A DNA stretch of 64,000 nucleotides from an uncultured Pseudanabaenaceae cyanobacterium (GCA_938002085.1 CALLAT010000112.1:23688-87687), one strand, 5' to 3'. Counted from the first letter of the stretch, positions 50,068-58,691 are shown. The notes: generated by a model from the sequence alone, not told the origin. A program made the numbers and translations.

Positions 50068-50179
50068 GTAGGGGTAGGGTCTCCCTACCCTCATCCTTGT
50101 CCAAGGTCAGGGAAACCCAGCCCCTACATGACGATTCGCGGCCCAGGGCGGGGAAACCCCAGCCCCTACGTGACGATTT
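50068..50179. repeat. Compound GTAGGGG-type intergenic repeat cluster
   Basis: GTAGGGGTAGGGT...GGGAAACCCAGCCCCTACATGACGATT...GGGGAAACCCCAGCCCCTACGTGACGATT between convergent genes. Confidence 0.75.
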
Positions 50180-50219
50180 AAGATGAACGGGATTTTCGGT
50201 ATCAATAAATTGCGATTCC

Positions 50220-51245
50220 TTAGGGGCTGAGCCAAAAGTAATCCGCAATGCCACCTTCGCCCCCCTGGGCCATCGTTTCCGAGGGATTGAGTAGAACCGT
50301 GGTGTGTTGCAAGTCTGAGCCCAAGCGACGCGCCACCCGGTCCGGAATGCCCCAGCCATGCATAATATGGCCCTGCCCCGCTAGCACAACAACGGTATGG
50401 TCTGGGTTGTTCTGAGCAAACTCTGCCACGGTCTCCGCCATGGTTTCATCCCACAGCACCTGGGCCGAAAAGAAGCGCTCAAAGGCCGCATCCATGGCTT
50501 CCGGGTCCATGTCCTTTGAAGCATGGCCATGGCCGTGGTGGCCCATAAACACGCTGGCGACCCAACTGCGATATTCCACGTTGTTGAGGCTGATCTCTTC
50601 CAAGGGCGGAATCTGAGCCAGGGCTTCGTCGTCTAGGCTCTCAAATCCTTCGCGAGCGACCTGGCGGGTCAGCTCCTGGGGCGTGTTGGCGGCGAGCAGG
50701 GGCAACCCCTGAGCCTTGCCGTAGCTGATGATGGGCTCATACAAGGCCCAGTCAAAGCCCCAGCGTTCGTCGTACTCGCTGTCGCGGCGCAGGCTGTCGG
50801 CATCAATTTTGCCTGCGCTGTAGTCGTCCAGGACGGATTGGAAAGGGCGCTGGAACATCTCAAAGGCGATCGCCACCTTCTTCCCATCCGCTTCTCCCTG
50901 CGCCACCAAAGCTTGAATAATCTCCAACTGAGCCTGGTGATCCAGCTCGCTATCGTGACGCTCCCCGAGATACACCACACGGGATTCGCTGAGCGCCTTG
51001 AGGATAGTGGCGCGATCGCTCGCTTCACCCATTACAGTCTTTGCTTCCGTATTTGATTCTGCCTCAGCAGATTGGGCCTCGGCCTCCACAGCCACCTGGT
51101 TTTGGGCGGGCAAACTGGATTCTGCAGGCAAAATCTTACAGCCCGTCGTCACCAAACAGAGCAGAACCAGCAAAGCCCAAGGGCCGGAGCGTTGACGCAG
51201 AGGGATAACAGGCAAGGGCTTTGTTCCTTCGAAGAGACGAGGCAT
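50220..51245 (-). CDS. ChaN-like lipoprotein (heme-binding uptake family)
   Basis: Lipobox VTTGC; YLGERHDSELDHQAQLEIIQALVAQ, EMFQRPFQ, GHHGHGHASKDMDPEAMDAAFERFFSAQVLWDETMAE, VLAGQGHIMHGWGIPDRVARR. Confidence 0.85.
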   Translation of the reverse strand: MPRLFEGTKPLPVIPLRQRSGPWALLVLLCLVTTGCKILPAESSLPAQNQVAVEAEAQSAEAESNTEAKTVMGEASDRATILKALSESRVVYLGERHDSELDHQAQLEIIQALVAQGEADGKKVAIAFEMFQRPFQSVLDDYSAGKIDADSLRRDSEYDERWGFDWALYEPIISYGKAQGLPLLAANTPQELTRQVAREGFESLDDEALAQIPPLEEISLNNVEYRSWVASVFMGHHGHGHASKDMDPEAMDAAFERFFSAQVLWDETMAETVAEFAQNNPDHTVVVLAGQGHIMHGWGIPDRVARRLGSDLQHTTVLLNPSETMAQGGEGGIADYFWLSP

Positions 51246-51263
51246 ATCGTGTCGTTGGCGTAG

Positions 51264-51284
51264 GGACATGGCACTGCCATGTCC
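51264..51284. repeat. Palindromic repeat GGACATGGCA-C-TGCCATGTCC
   Basis: 10-bp perfect arms around one base, directly abutting the MITE TSD. Confidence 0.8.
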
Positions 51285-51286
51285 TA

Positions 51287-51419
51287 AGAGGTTGTTTGAG
51301 AAAGGCATCCAGCTGTAGCAGGATGACCTACGACGCGGCTTAAGTTAACGAGCTTTCGGTGTTTTGTTAAGGCTCAAGGTAGTAAATTTGATGCTTAGCC
51401 AAATTCTCAAACAACCTCT
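51287..51419. mobile_element. MITE-like element, 133 bp, 16-bp TIRs, TA target duplication
   Basis: TA-AGAGGTTGTTTGAGAA...TTCTCAAACAACCTCT-TA; related to 31586-31716. Confidence 0.88.
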
Positions 51420-51634
51420 TACGAATATTGTTGATCAGACCACCAGCAATAGGCCAACGTGGGCACCGCCGTGGCTAGCAAAATCACAATGGCACTGGCG
51501 CCTGTGCTCTGAATCCACCAGGTATCGGCAAAGCCCACCCACAGCGCCAATAGCCCTTCTCGGCTACCCGCCAGCTCCAGAAATTCCAGGAGGGTGAGCA
51601 GACCCAACAGCAAAAATTTAATTGAATGGCTCAT
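51419..51634 (-). CDS. Small membrane protein
   Basis: ~71 aa with two hydrophobic segments; start chosen at MSHSIKFLL; stop codon at the MITE junction. Confidence 0.6.
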   Translation of the reverse strand: MSHSIKFLLLGLLTLLEFLELAGSREGLLALWVGFADTWWIQSTGASAIVILLATAVPTLAYCWWSDQQYS

Positions 51635-51688
51635 GATTAACTCCTCATTCACTAGAGCGCGCGATCTTCAGTATTCAAGACGGTGGGC

Positions 51689-52216
51689 TTAGGAAAGGTT
51701 TGAGGTGGACAGCGATTGGGCCAGGTTGCCATCGTCTTCCAGCAAAGGCGCGATCGCCCGATCCAACAGCTTCCCCGGCACCCGCCCCACAAATTCCTCC
51801 TGCACCTCACCCTCAGCCGTCAGGGTCAGCAGGTGGGGAATGCCCGTGACGGAATATTGCCGAACCGCTGCCGCCGCCTGGGCATCGTCGATATTGACCA
51901 TGACAAAGTTGATGCGATCGCCATAATGACCGTGCAGCTCCGTCACTACAGGAGCCATAGATTGGCAGCTACTGCACCAGTCCGCATAAAACTCCAGCAC
52001 CGTAGGCTTTTCATCGGCCATTGCTTGGTCATAGGGCACGGATTGCTGAGCCATCGTCTTTAGCGCCATCAGGCCTTTGACCGGCGACAGGGAGGCGGCT
52101 ACGGCGGGGGGCGCTAGGCTCAGGGCAAGACAAAGGGCGATCGCAACGGTGATGAAGAGGCGCTTAGCTTGCCGATACCAGGGCGAATGGAATTGCGTTG
52201 AGTTTGAACAAGTCAT
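51689..52216 (-). CDS. Exported/membrane-anchored thioredoxin-like protein (HCF164/TxlA type)
   Basis: Hydrophobic N-terminus, VLEFYADWCSSCQSMAPVV active site, cis-Pro GIPHLL. Confidence 0.85.
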   Translation of the reverse strand: MTCSNSTQFHSPWYRQAKRLFITVAIALCLALSLAPPAVAASLSPVKGLMALKTMAQQSVPYDQAMADEKPTVLEFYADWCSSCQSMAPVVTELHGHYGDRINFVMVNIDDAQAAAAVRQYSVTGIPHLLTLTAEGEVQEEFVGRVPGKLLDRAIAPLLEDDGNLAQSLSTSNLS

Positions 52217-52273
52217 AAATCAGAACGGTTAAGGGGCGATTCGGACTAGGGCCTCATCACATCTGGCATGGCT

Positions 52274-52888
52274 TTAGGCATAGAAATAGACCATAAAAAT
52301 ATGGAAGCCCAACATGACAAAAAACATAAAAGTGAAAAAGATATGGGTCGATAGCCAAATCGCCCGCATATCGCGAATTAAGGGTCCCTTCGAAAATACT
52401 CCAAACGGTAGTTTTTGAGGCTTCATCTCTGGCGTAACCGGCACCCAACCAAAATACTTTCTCGGGGATTCAAGCACGCCCGTTTCAGCAACCACTCCCA
52501 CCAGAGCAGAAATAGAAGTGCCCCAAAAGACCCACATCAGGGCCGCATTAAAATTAACGCCCGTTGTCCCCACAGTGTGAAGCATCACAATCCCAACCAA
52601 ACCCACCCCAGCAAAAACATGGAGACTGCGCCAAATTAAAATGGAGCCGGGTAGCTTAATCTTCCACTTCCGACCTCGCTTACGGAGCGTTAAAGCAATC
52701 TCTGACAGTACAAAAGCTAAACTGACAAAACCTGTCACTTGCTTGTACAAATTTCCCCTTAGAAACTCATGGATCTCAAAGGCTTGGGCCTGGAGTTGAG
52801 GCATGTATAGCCCACTAAAGACAAACGGCATCAACAACAATGCCGTCACGAAAGTTAAGAGAATAAGCGTTGAGAATCGAGGCTTCAT
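52274..52888 (-). CDS. Multi-TM protein, predicted diheme cytochrome b-like
   Basis: Two HX13H motifs: HVFAGVGLVGIVMLH and HIFFTFMFFVMLGFH within hydrophobic helices. Confidence 0.7.
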   Translation of the reverse strand: MKPRFSTLILLTFVTALLLMPFVFSGLYMPQLQAQAFEIHEFLRGNLYKQVTGFVSLAFVLSEIALTLRKRGRKWKIKLPGSILIWRSLHVFAGVGLVGIVMLHTVGTTGVNFNAALMWVFWGTSISALVGVVAETGVLESPRKYFGWVPVTPEMKPQKLPFGVFSKGPLIRDMRAIWLSTHIFFTFMFFVMLGFHIFMVYFYA

Positions 52889-52923
52889 GGAAACTGAAGT
52901 GTCAGCAAAGACAATTTAAGAAG

Positions 52924-52949
52924 AGAGCGAGCTTTTGAAGGCTCGCTCT
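52924..52949 (-). terminator. Hairpin between the Tll0287-like and cytochrome b-like genes
   Basis: AGAGCGAGC-8 nt-GCTCGCTCT. Confidence 0.5.
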
Positions 52950-53022
52950 AAAACGTTAATCCTGGGTCAGGGGATTAATAGCTTGGAATTAGCAAAATTC
53001 GTAGTTGCTAATGGTTGCAAAA

Positions 53023-53694
53023 TTATGCAGCTTCATCCAAAGGAATGTTGATGATGATTCCGCCCATAACATCACCCATTTCAAACACCTTGTCGGGATA
53101 ACGCTCTAGGTGAGTGGGGTGAGTGTTGTGACAAGTCACGCAAGCTTCTGCCACTGCTTTGTCTGGATAGAGCGCGGAGAAATAAGGCTTGCCAGCAACT
53201 TCCTGGTATTCCTTATAAGGTTCGCCGGTATCCACAATGGATTGAATAGCAGTCTTCTCAAACTCAGTTCTGGGCTCGTGGTTATCGTTGATGTACCAAC
53301 TAGACAAGAGCTGATAAGTAAAGGGACTGCCATCAGAAGCAATCTCCGAACCAAGGCGGAACATTTGAGCAGGCAGCGGAATGCCATCGGTTTGCTGCCA
53401 AGACTCGGTTGCCTCCACGTCGATCACGCCATCTGGCTTATCTTTACCTTCCAGCGTCTTGAGACGGTTAATAACATGCTTCGTGTAAGCGGTGCGATCC
53501 GCTTCCATCACAGCGTGAATATAGTCCGCGACGATGTCTGGGGCGATGCCTGCCGCCGCCACAGGAGTCGAGCCGCCGCCAGAGCCACCGGCACAGGAGA
53601 CTGCTAGAAAACAAACTGCGATGGCCATGGAGACCATCCCAATGGTTTTGGCCTTTAACCGACTAAACCAATTTGATGAACTGTTCGCACGCAT
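53023..53694 (-). CDS. Tll0287-like (DUF3365) mono-heme c-type lipoprotein
   Basis: Lipobox LAVSC, single CVTCH, SALYPDKAVAEACVTCHNTHP...GDVMGGIIINIPLD. Confidence 0.8.
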   Translation of the reverse strand: MRANSSSNWFSRLKAKTIGMVSMAIAVCFLAVSCAGGSGGGSTPVAAAGIAPDIVADYIHAVMEADRTAYTKHVINRLKTLEGKDKPDGVIDVEATESWQQTDGIPLPAQMFRLGSEIASDGSPFTYQLLSSWYINDNHEPRTEFEKTAIQSIVDTGEPYKEYQEVAGKPYFSALYPDKAVAEACVTCHNTHPTHLERYPDKVFEMGDVMGGIIINIPLDEAA

Positions 53695-53788
53695 TATCTT
53701 CGCAATCCTTTGGTTGAACGCAACAGGTGTTAGAACTCAAATCAAATGTGAAAAAATCTTTGAGCAATCTTGAGGGAGTGAGTTTTGG

Positions 53789-54589
53789 TTATTTCCCTTC
53801 TCGCTTTTCTTGAAGAACTCTAACCATGTCAAAACTCTTTAGATGAATTTCTGGTGGTCTAGAAAAGTTTGAATTAACCAGCTCATTGTCAAAGATACTA
53901 TTGAAGGCGTATTCCATTCCGTGGCAATTCATACAAACTTCGCTAGCCATGCGATCTCTTGGCTTTAAATTGTAGGTATTGTTGTGGTTTACGAATGTAT
54001 TTTTGCCTGATTTATCTGCTTCTCTTTGTAAGTGGCAAGTGGAGCAAGTGACCGAAGCATTAGAAGGTCTTTCAATATTTCCTTCTGCCAAGAATGACTG
54101 GCTATGTTTTGAATTTTTGTAGTTCAAAGAATGCTCATCATTGTGACAAGTTAGACAAGAGTCCACAGAGGCTTGATAGGTATCAACAGAATGAACGTTG
54201 TGGCAAGCATTGCAATTCATTTGCTTGCTATGGGCCTCGGGCTTCATGGCAATTCTTGCCTTGGTGGGCGTGAGTGGAGTTTGGCCTTCTCGTAGGCGAA
54301 TGCCATGCTTGCCAAGTAGGAAGGTATCCGTCTCTCCCTCGTGGCAGCTCTGGCAGCTTTCGTAGTTTGGCTTCTCGACAAAGGCCTTTGTTTCACTGTC
54401 TTGGTGGCAACTGGAGCAGTTGACGTCGGCCAAGGCATGGGCGCTCGGTTTCCACTGGGCCGTGATCTCGTTGAGTTCCGCTTCGGTAATACTGTCTGCT
54501 TGGGCTGGCAAACTGGCCGTTAGACTTAGGCCGAGGGAAAGGGCCAGGGATAGGGTGATAGAGAAGGCGATCGCCAATAACTTCTTCAT
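53789..54589 (-). CDS. Periplasmic hexaheme c-type cytochrome
   Basis: Signal peptide plus six CXXCH: CSSCH, CQSCH, CNACH, CLTCH, CSTCH, CMNCH. Confidence 0.9.
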   Translation of the reverse strand: MKKLLAIAFSITLSLALSLGLSLTASLPAQADSITEAELNEITAQWKPSAHALADVNCSSCHQDSETKAFVEKPNYESCQSCHEGETDTFLLGKHGIRLREGQTPLTPTKARIAMKPEAHSKQMNCNACHNVHSVDTYQASVDSCLTCHNDEHSLNYKNSKHSQSFLAEGNIERPSNASVTCSTCHLQREADKSGKNTFVNHNNTYNLKPRDRMASEVCMNCHGMEYAFNSIFDNELVNSNFSRPPEIHLKSFDMVRVLQEKREGK

Positions 54590-55239
54590 GTCCCACCTCC
54601 CAAAAACTCACTTTTCAAATCGGGGCTAGGGGCCGTTTCTAATTGAGCCTCAACCACAATTTCTGGAACGGTCTGCACGGGCAGCATCGGCGGCTGGTCT
54701 AAGTTGTCGTACAGGAAACCCGTGGAAATGGAGCGATGGTCATGGTAGTTATGACAGCCTGCGGTCCAGCAACCATCCGCCGTAAAGCCCTCGTGGCTGG
54801 TCATTTCACCCGTGATGATGCCCTCGTGGCAAGCCATGCAAAGGTCTGGCTGGAGATGAACGCCCCGGCCATACATTTTCACATGCTCGCCATGGCAGGC
54901 TGTACAGGTCAGAGCATCCAGCTTTTCTAGCTTCTCGGCCCAGCGAATATCGCGAAACTTCTTGTCACCATGGATATCTTGTTCTAGCTCTGCTTCATGG
55001 CAACGGTTGCAGGTTTCATTGGAGACTTTTTTGAACCCCTCGTGGCAGGAAGCACAACTGGCTTCAAAGCCTAAATGACCTTCAGAGGTGACGCCCGGCA
55101 GAAAGATTGCTTTTTGCTCCGTCGCCATCGTCATGGTGGCAACTAGCCAAACTAGAAGAAAGACAACTGCTCCTCCAATGATGGTTTTGATATTAATGAA
55201 GGACTTGAGCCCTCGACCTTTTCCCGATCTAGAAGCCAT
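54586..55239 (-). CDS. Membrane-anchored multiheme c-type cytochrome (4 CXXCH + 1 CX4CH)
   Basis: N-terminal TM IIGGAVVFLLVWLVATMTM; CASCH, CNRCH, CTACH, CMACH and CWTAGCH; ATGA overlap with the next gene. Confidence 0.9.
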   Translation of the reverse strand: MASRSGKGRGLKSFINIKTIIGGAVVFLLVWLVATMTMATEQKAIFLPGVTSEGHLGFEASCASCHEGFKKVSNETCNRCHEAELEQDIHGDKKFRDIRWAEKLEKLDALTCTACHGEHVKMYGRGVHLQPDLCMACHEGIITGEMTSHEGFTADGCWTAGCHNYHDHRSISTGFLYDNLDQPPMLPVQTVPEIVVEAQLETAPSPDLKSEFLGGGT

Positions 55240-55514
55240 TGAAGAGAGTCATCGAAGATAAAAGATAAACGCGATCGCCCTATTCCCGCTATGGCTAAAC
55301 TGCATGAGAAAGCAGAATGGCTCTAGTCAAAAGACTGGATATACTAGGCGCTTTCTAGCTCTAAAGCCTAGGTCTAGGACTTGCCTGAACCTAGGGAAAA
55401 TCAGCGAGTTAAAAACTGCTGAAATCATCTTGAATACTGTGGAATTCTGTCTTGAATAAATGAGAAATACGCTTCTGTGGATATCGCCCATTGATTCAAT
55501 AAATGATTCAGTCT

Positions 55515-56612
55515 CTAGAGCAGAATGAACAAGAAAATCACTGCAACGAGTCCTACAACACCACCTGCTACAGGCAACACTGGAAAGTTAGAACTTTCCT
55601 CCTGACTCACCTCACTATGCATTGGCCCCCCACTGGGGGTAGCAGGCTCAGGAGCTGGAGGCGTCACATTGGGCAAGCTTGGCTCAGCCGGAGCAGCCGG
55701 AGCCGCAGACTCTAACTGAACGTCTTGTTGAGAGTAATCAGCCCCTTCCAGCATCAATGCCGTAATGGCTCCGTAGGCCTCCACCCAAGCGTTCTTGGTG
55801 GTTTCGGTCCAGTCCGCGCCTAGATACTGTTCAAAGGTTTTGAGCAAGCTATTACCCACCAACGGATAGTGCTCTGGCAAAGCGCCATATTTGACATGGC
55901 GAGCCCCCAACCCGCCCAAGGCCTTGCTTAAAACCTCTGGCTTGCGAAGGTTCTCCACGACCATGACGAGGCCGCCCTTAAGCATTTGCCCCTGGCTCTT
56001 CATATTGGTGTGTTCAAACAGAGGCTTCGCTGCTGGATAGTCCGTGAAGAGGTTGTCATAAAAGCTCATCACAAACTCATCAGCTTGGGGAGCAACCTTC
56101 CCAAAGCTTTCTTCTAAAAGGCTTACATTAAGCCCGGCTTCTTCTTCAGATTCTGAAGGCGTCTCTGCAGGTACCGGAGCGTTGTCTAGATCTACCTCGG
56201 AGCTGCTGTAGTCAGCCCCTTCCAGCATGAGAGCGGTGATGGCTCCGTAAGCCTCAACCCAGGCTGTCTTTGTTTCCTCCGTCCAATCCTCTTTTAGATA
56301 CTGTTCAAAGGTTTTGAGCAAGCTATTGCCCACCAATGGATAGTGCTCAGGTAAGGCCCCATATTTGACATGGCGAGCCCCCAATCCGCCTAACGCCTTG
56401 CTCAAAACATCGGGATTGTTGAGGTTCTCCATCACCATGACAAGCCCCCCTTTGAGCATTTGCCCCTGCTTTTTCATATCACTGTGCTCAAACAGTGGCT
56501 TAGCAGCGGGGTAATCGGTGAAGAGATTGTCGTAGAAGCTCATGACAAAATCATCAGCTTGGGGGGCGACTTTGCCAAAACTCTGCTCTAGCAAATCAAC
56601 TTGCAACGACAT
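55515..56612 (-). CDS. Tandem two-domain globin (flavohemoglobin-type globin fold) with C-terminal TM anchor
   Basis: Two near-identical domains ...FVMSFYDNLFTDYPAAKPLFE...GGLGARHVKYGALPEHYPLVGNSLLKTFEQYL..., then PVLPVAGGVVGLVAVIFLFILL. Confidence 0.88.
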   Translation of the reverse strand: MSLQVDLLEQSFGKVAPQADDFVMSFYDNLFTDYPAAKPLFEHSDMKKQGQMLKGGLVMVMENLNNPDVLSKALGGLGARHVKYGALPEHYPLVGNSLLKTFEQYLKEDWTEETKTAWVEAYGAITALMLEGADYSSSEVDLDNAPVPAETPSESEEEAGLNVSLLEESFGKVAPQADEFVMSFYDNLFTDYPAAKPLFEHTNMKSQGQMLKGGLVMVVENLRKPEVLSKALGGLGARHVKYGALPEHYPLVGNSLLKTFEQYLGADWTETTKNAWVEAYGAITALMLEGADYSQQDVQLESAAPAAPAEPSLPNVTPPAPEPATPSGGPMHSEVSQEESSNFPVLPVAGGVVGLVAVIFLFILL

Positions 56613-57132
56613 AAATAACCCCTCGTTTGGCTCAGAAAATGGTTCTACAGTAAAAAGTCAATTCTCTTCCTCAAACAAATCTATAAGGCAGATTCAATCA
56701 ACATAAGTGAACTTCTATCCACTCTTAATGCTGCTGAAAATTAACATCTGCAATAAAACCTGTTGGCTAGATTTAATAGACTGAATCTGAAGAGCTATCT
56801 CTAAAAAAGAGTGCTTTGAGCTTTCAGATATAGCTCTAATCTTCTTAGCCGTGAAGAAGGAAATCTACTGCTTGGGATAGAGGTTATGAGAAATGATTCG
56901 TTGAAATGGTGTAAGAAAATACCTATTAGAGCCAATTATGATGTCGATGCATCGAATCGATGATAGACCTGTATTCAGTCGAATGAACGGTATTTTAGTT
57001 CGCGTAATGGTCGATACTTTTTATTTTTAATTCCTGTCATCCTTGCTACTAAAAATATGATTTGGGCTTGTTTGTAGCGAAGATTACTTTGCTGAACTCT
57101 AGTGAGTCTTGTCGTTCTCAATTCCTTCTCTA

Positions 57133-57366
57133 CTAATCCTCTAGCGTTTCAATCAGCAGTTCTACTTGCGCTTGTTTCTCTTGCAGGAATTGCTCGCACT
57201 GACCTAAAGATTGGACGGCTTGCTGGAACTGTTCAAAGACTTCGCCCAATTCCAGTTCTCCTGTTTCTAGTCGATCCACGATCGCCTCCACCTGCTCCAC
57301 TGCCGATTCATATTTCCAATCCTCTGGGAGTGCATTGGATTTAGCTGCTTTCTTACGGGGGGCCAT
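57133..57366 (-). CDS. xseB: Exodeoxyribonuclease VII small subunit
   Basis: WKYESAVEQVEAIVDRLETGELELGEVFEQFQQAVQ. Confidence 0.93.
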   Translation of the reverse strand: MAPRKKAAKSNALPEDWKYESAVEQVEAIVDRLETGELELGEVFEQFQQAVQSLGQCEQFLQEKQAQVELLIETLED

Positions 57367-57446
57367 AACTGAAAACCTTTATAGAGAGCGAATGAGAGGG
57401 GTGAGAAGTCTTATTTGGGAGCCTTTTCTAGAGGCGGCGGCATGGG

Positions 57447-58691
57447 CTAGGGCTCAGGGGTGACTTCAGTGACCTGGGCTTGAACACTGCCTTGCCCCAA
57501 TTGCACTGCGATCGCATCACCCGGCTTAAGGTCACCAGCATTACGAATTACTCGACCTGATTTCTCAGCTCGCACCAGGGCATAGCCCCGCTTCAACACT
57601 CGATGCGGGTCCAGAGCATCTAGGGTTTGGCGCAGGGCCAGCTGATGCTGTTGGGCCTGGTCCAAGCGTTGGTGCAGGGATTGGAGCAGGCGCTGTTTGA
57701 GCCAGCGCTGTTGTTCCTGTTCCCGTTCAAGCTGGCGGGTGATGCTGTAGCGCTGGAGTCGCTGCTGGAGAGCGGTGAGGCGATCGCCATTGGTCTCCAA
57801 CTGCCACATCACGGCCTGGTGCAGTCGCAGCTTCAGCTCCTGGTGATTCTCCCAAAGGTCCTCTAGCATCGGCACCGCCATAGCGGCAGCGGCGGTGGGG
57901 GTATGGGCATAGCCATCGGCAGCCAAGTCAGCCAGGGATTCGTCTCGCTCATGGCCAATGCCGGAAATGATGGGGATGGGGCAATCGGCGATCGCCCGCA
58001 CCACTTGTTCTTCGTTGAAACAAGCTAAGTCTTCTGCTGCCCCGCCGCCCCGAGCCAAAATAATCACCTCAGCCCGCCCATCGGCCGCGACCCGCTCCAA
58101 TGCCTTGGCGATGCTAGCCGGAGCCGTTTGCCCCTGCACCGTCGCTGGAGAGAAGAGCACTTTCAGGCCGGGATAATGATGGAGCAGCGTCTTTTGGATA
58201 TCGCCCCAGGCTGCTGCTTTCTGAGAAGTCACCACCGCCACCGTGCGAGGATGCAGCGGCAGCGGCAGCTTGTACTCCGGGTCAAACAGGCCCTCCGCTT
58301 GCAAGCGCCGCTGGAGCTGCCGGAAGCGCAGAGCCAGCAGCCCATCGCCCCCAGGCAGGCATTGCCACACCGTCAGCTGATACTGACTGCGCTGGGTATA
58401 GACCTTGACTTGCCCCAAGACAATGACCTGGTCGCCCGGCTGAGGCAAAGCAGCCACCTTGGCCTGCTGACTCTTCCAGATCACGCAGTTGAGCGATGCG
58501 CCGGTTTCGGGGTCTTGCAGCGTAAAGAAAAGCCCTTTCGGGTGGTTGTTGGCACTGGAAACCTCGCCCACCACCCAAATTTGATGGAGCTGGTCATTCT
58601 GTTCCAGCAACGCCTTGATATAGTCGGTGACCCCAGCAACGGAGACTGCGGTGTCGGGGAATGCCTGGGAGGTTCGGGCGGCCATGGGCAA
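57447..58691 (-). CDS. xseA: Exodeoxyribonuclease VII large subunit
   Basis: VWVVGEVSSANNHPKGLFFTLQD, VIILARGGGAAEDLACFNEEQVVRAIADCPIPIISGIGHERDE. Confidence 0.95.
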   Translation of the reverse strand: MPMAARTSQAFPDTAVSVAGVTDYIKALLEQNDQLHQIWVVGEVSSANNHPKGLFFTLQDPETGASLNCVIWKSQQAKVAALPQPGDQVIVLGQVKVYTQRSQYQLTVWQCLPGGDGLLALRFRQLQRRLQAEGLFDPEYKLPLPLHPRTVAVVTSQKAAAWGDIQKTLLHHYPGLKVLFSPATVQGQTAPASIAKALERVAADGRAEVIILARGGGAAEDLACFNEEQVVRAIADCPIPIISGIGHERDESLADLAADGYAHTPTAAAAMAVPMLEDLWENHQELKLRLHQAVMWQLETNGDRLTALQQRLQRYSITRQLEREQEQQRWLKQRLLQSLHQRLDQAQQHQLALRQTLDALDPHRVLKRGYALVRAEKSGRVIRNAGDLKPGDAIAVQLGQGSVQAQVTEVTPEP

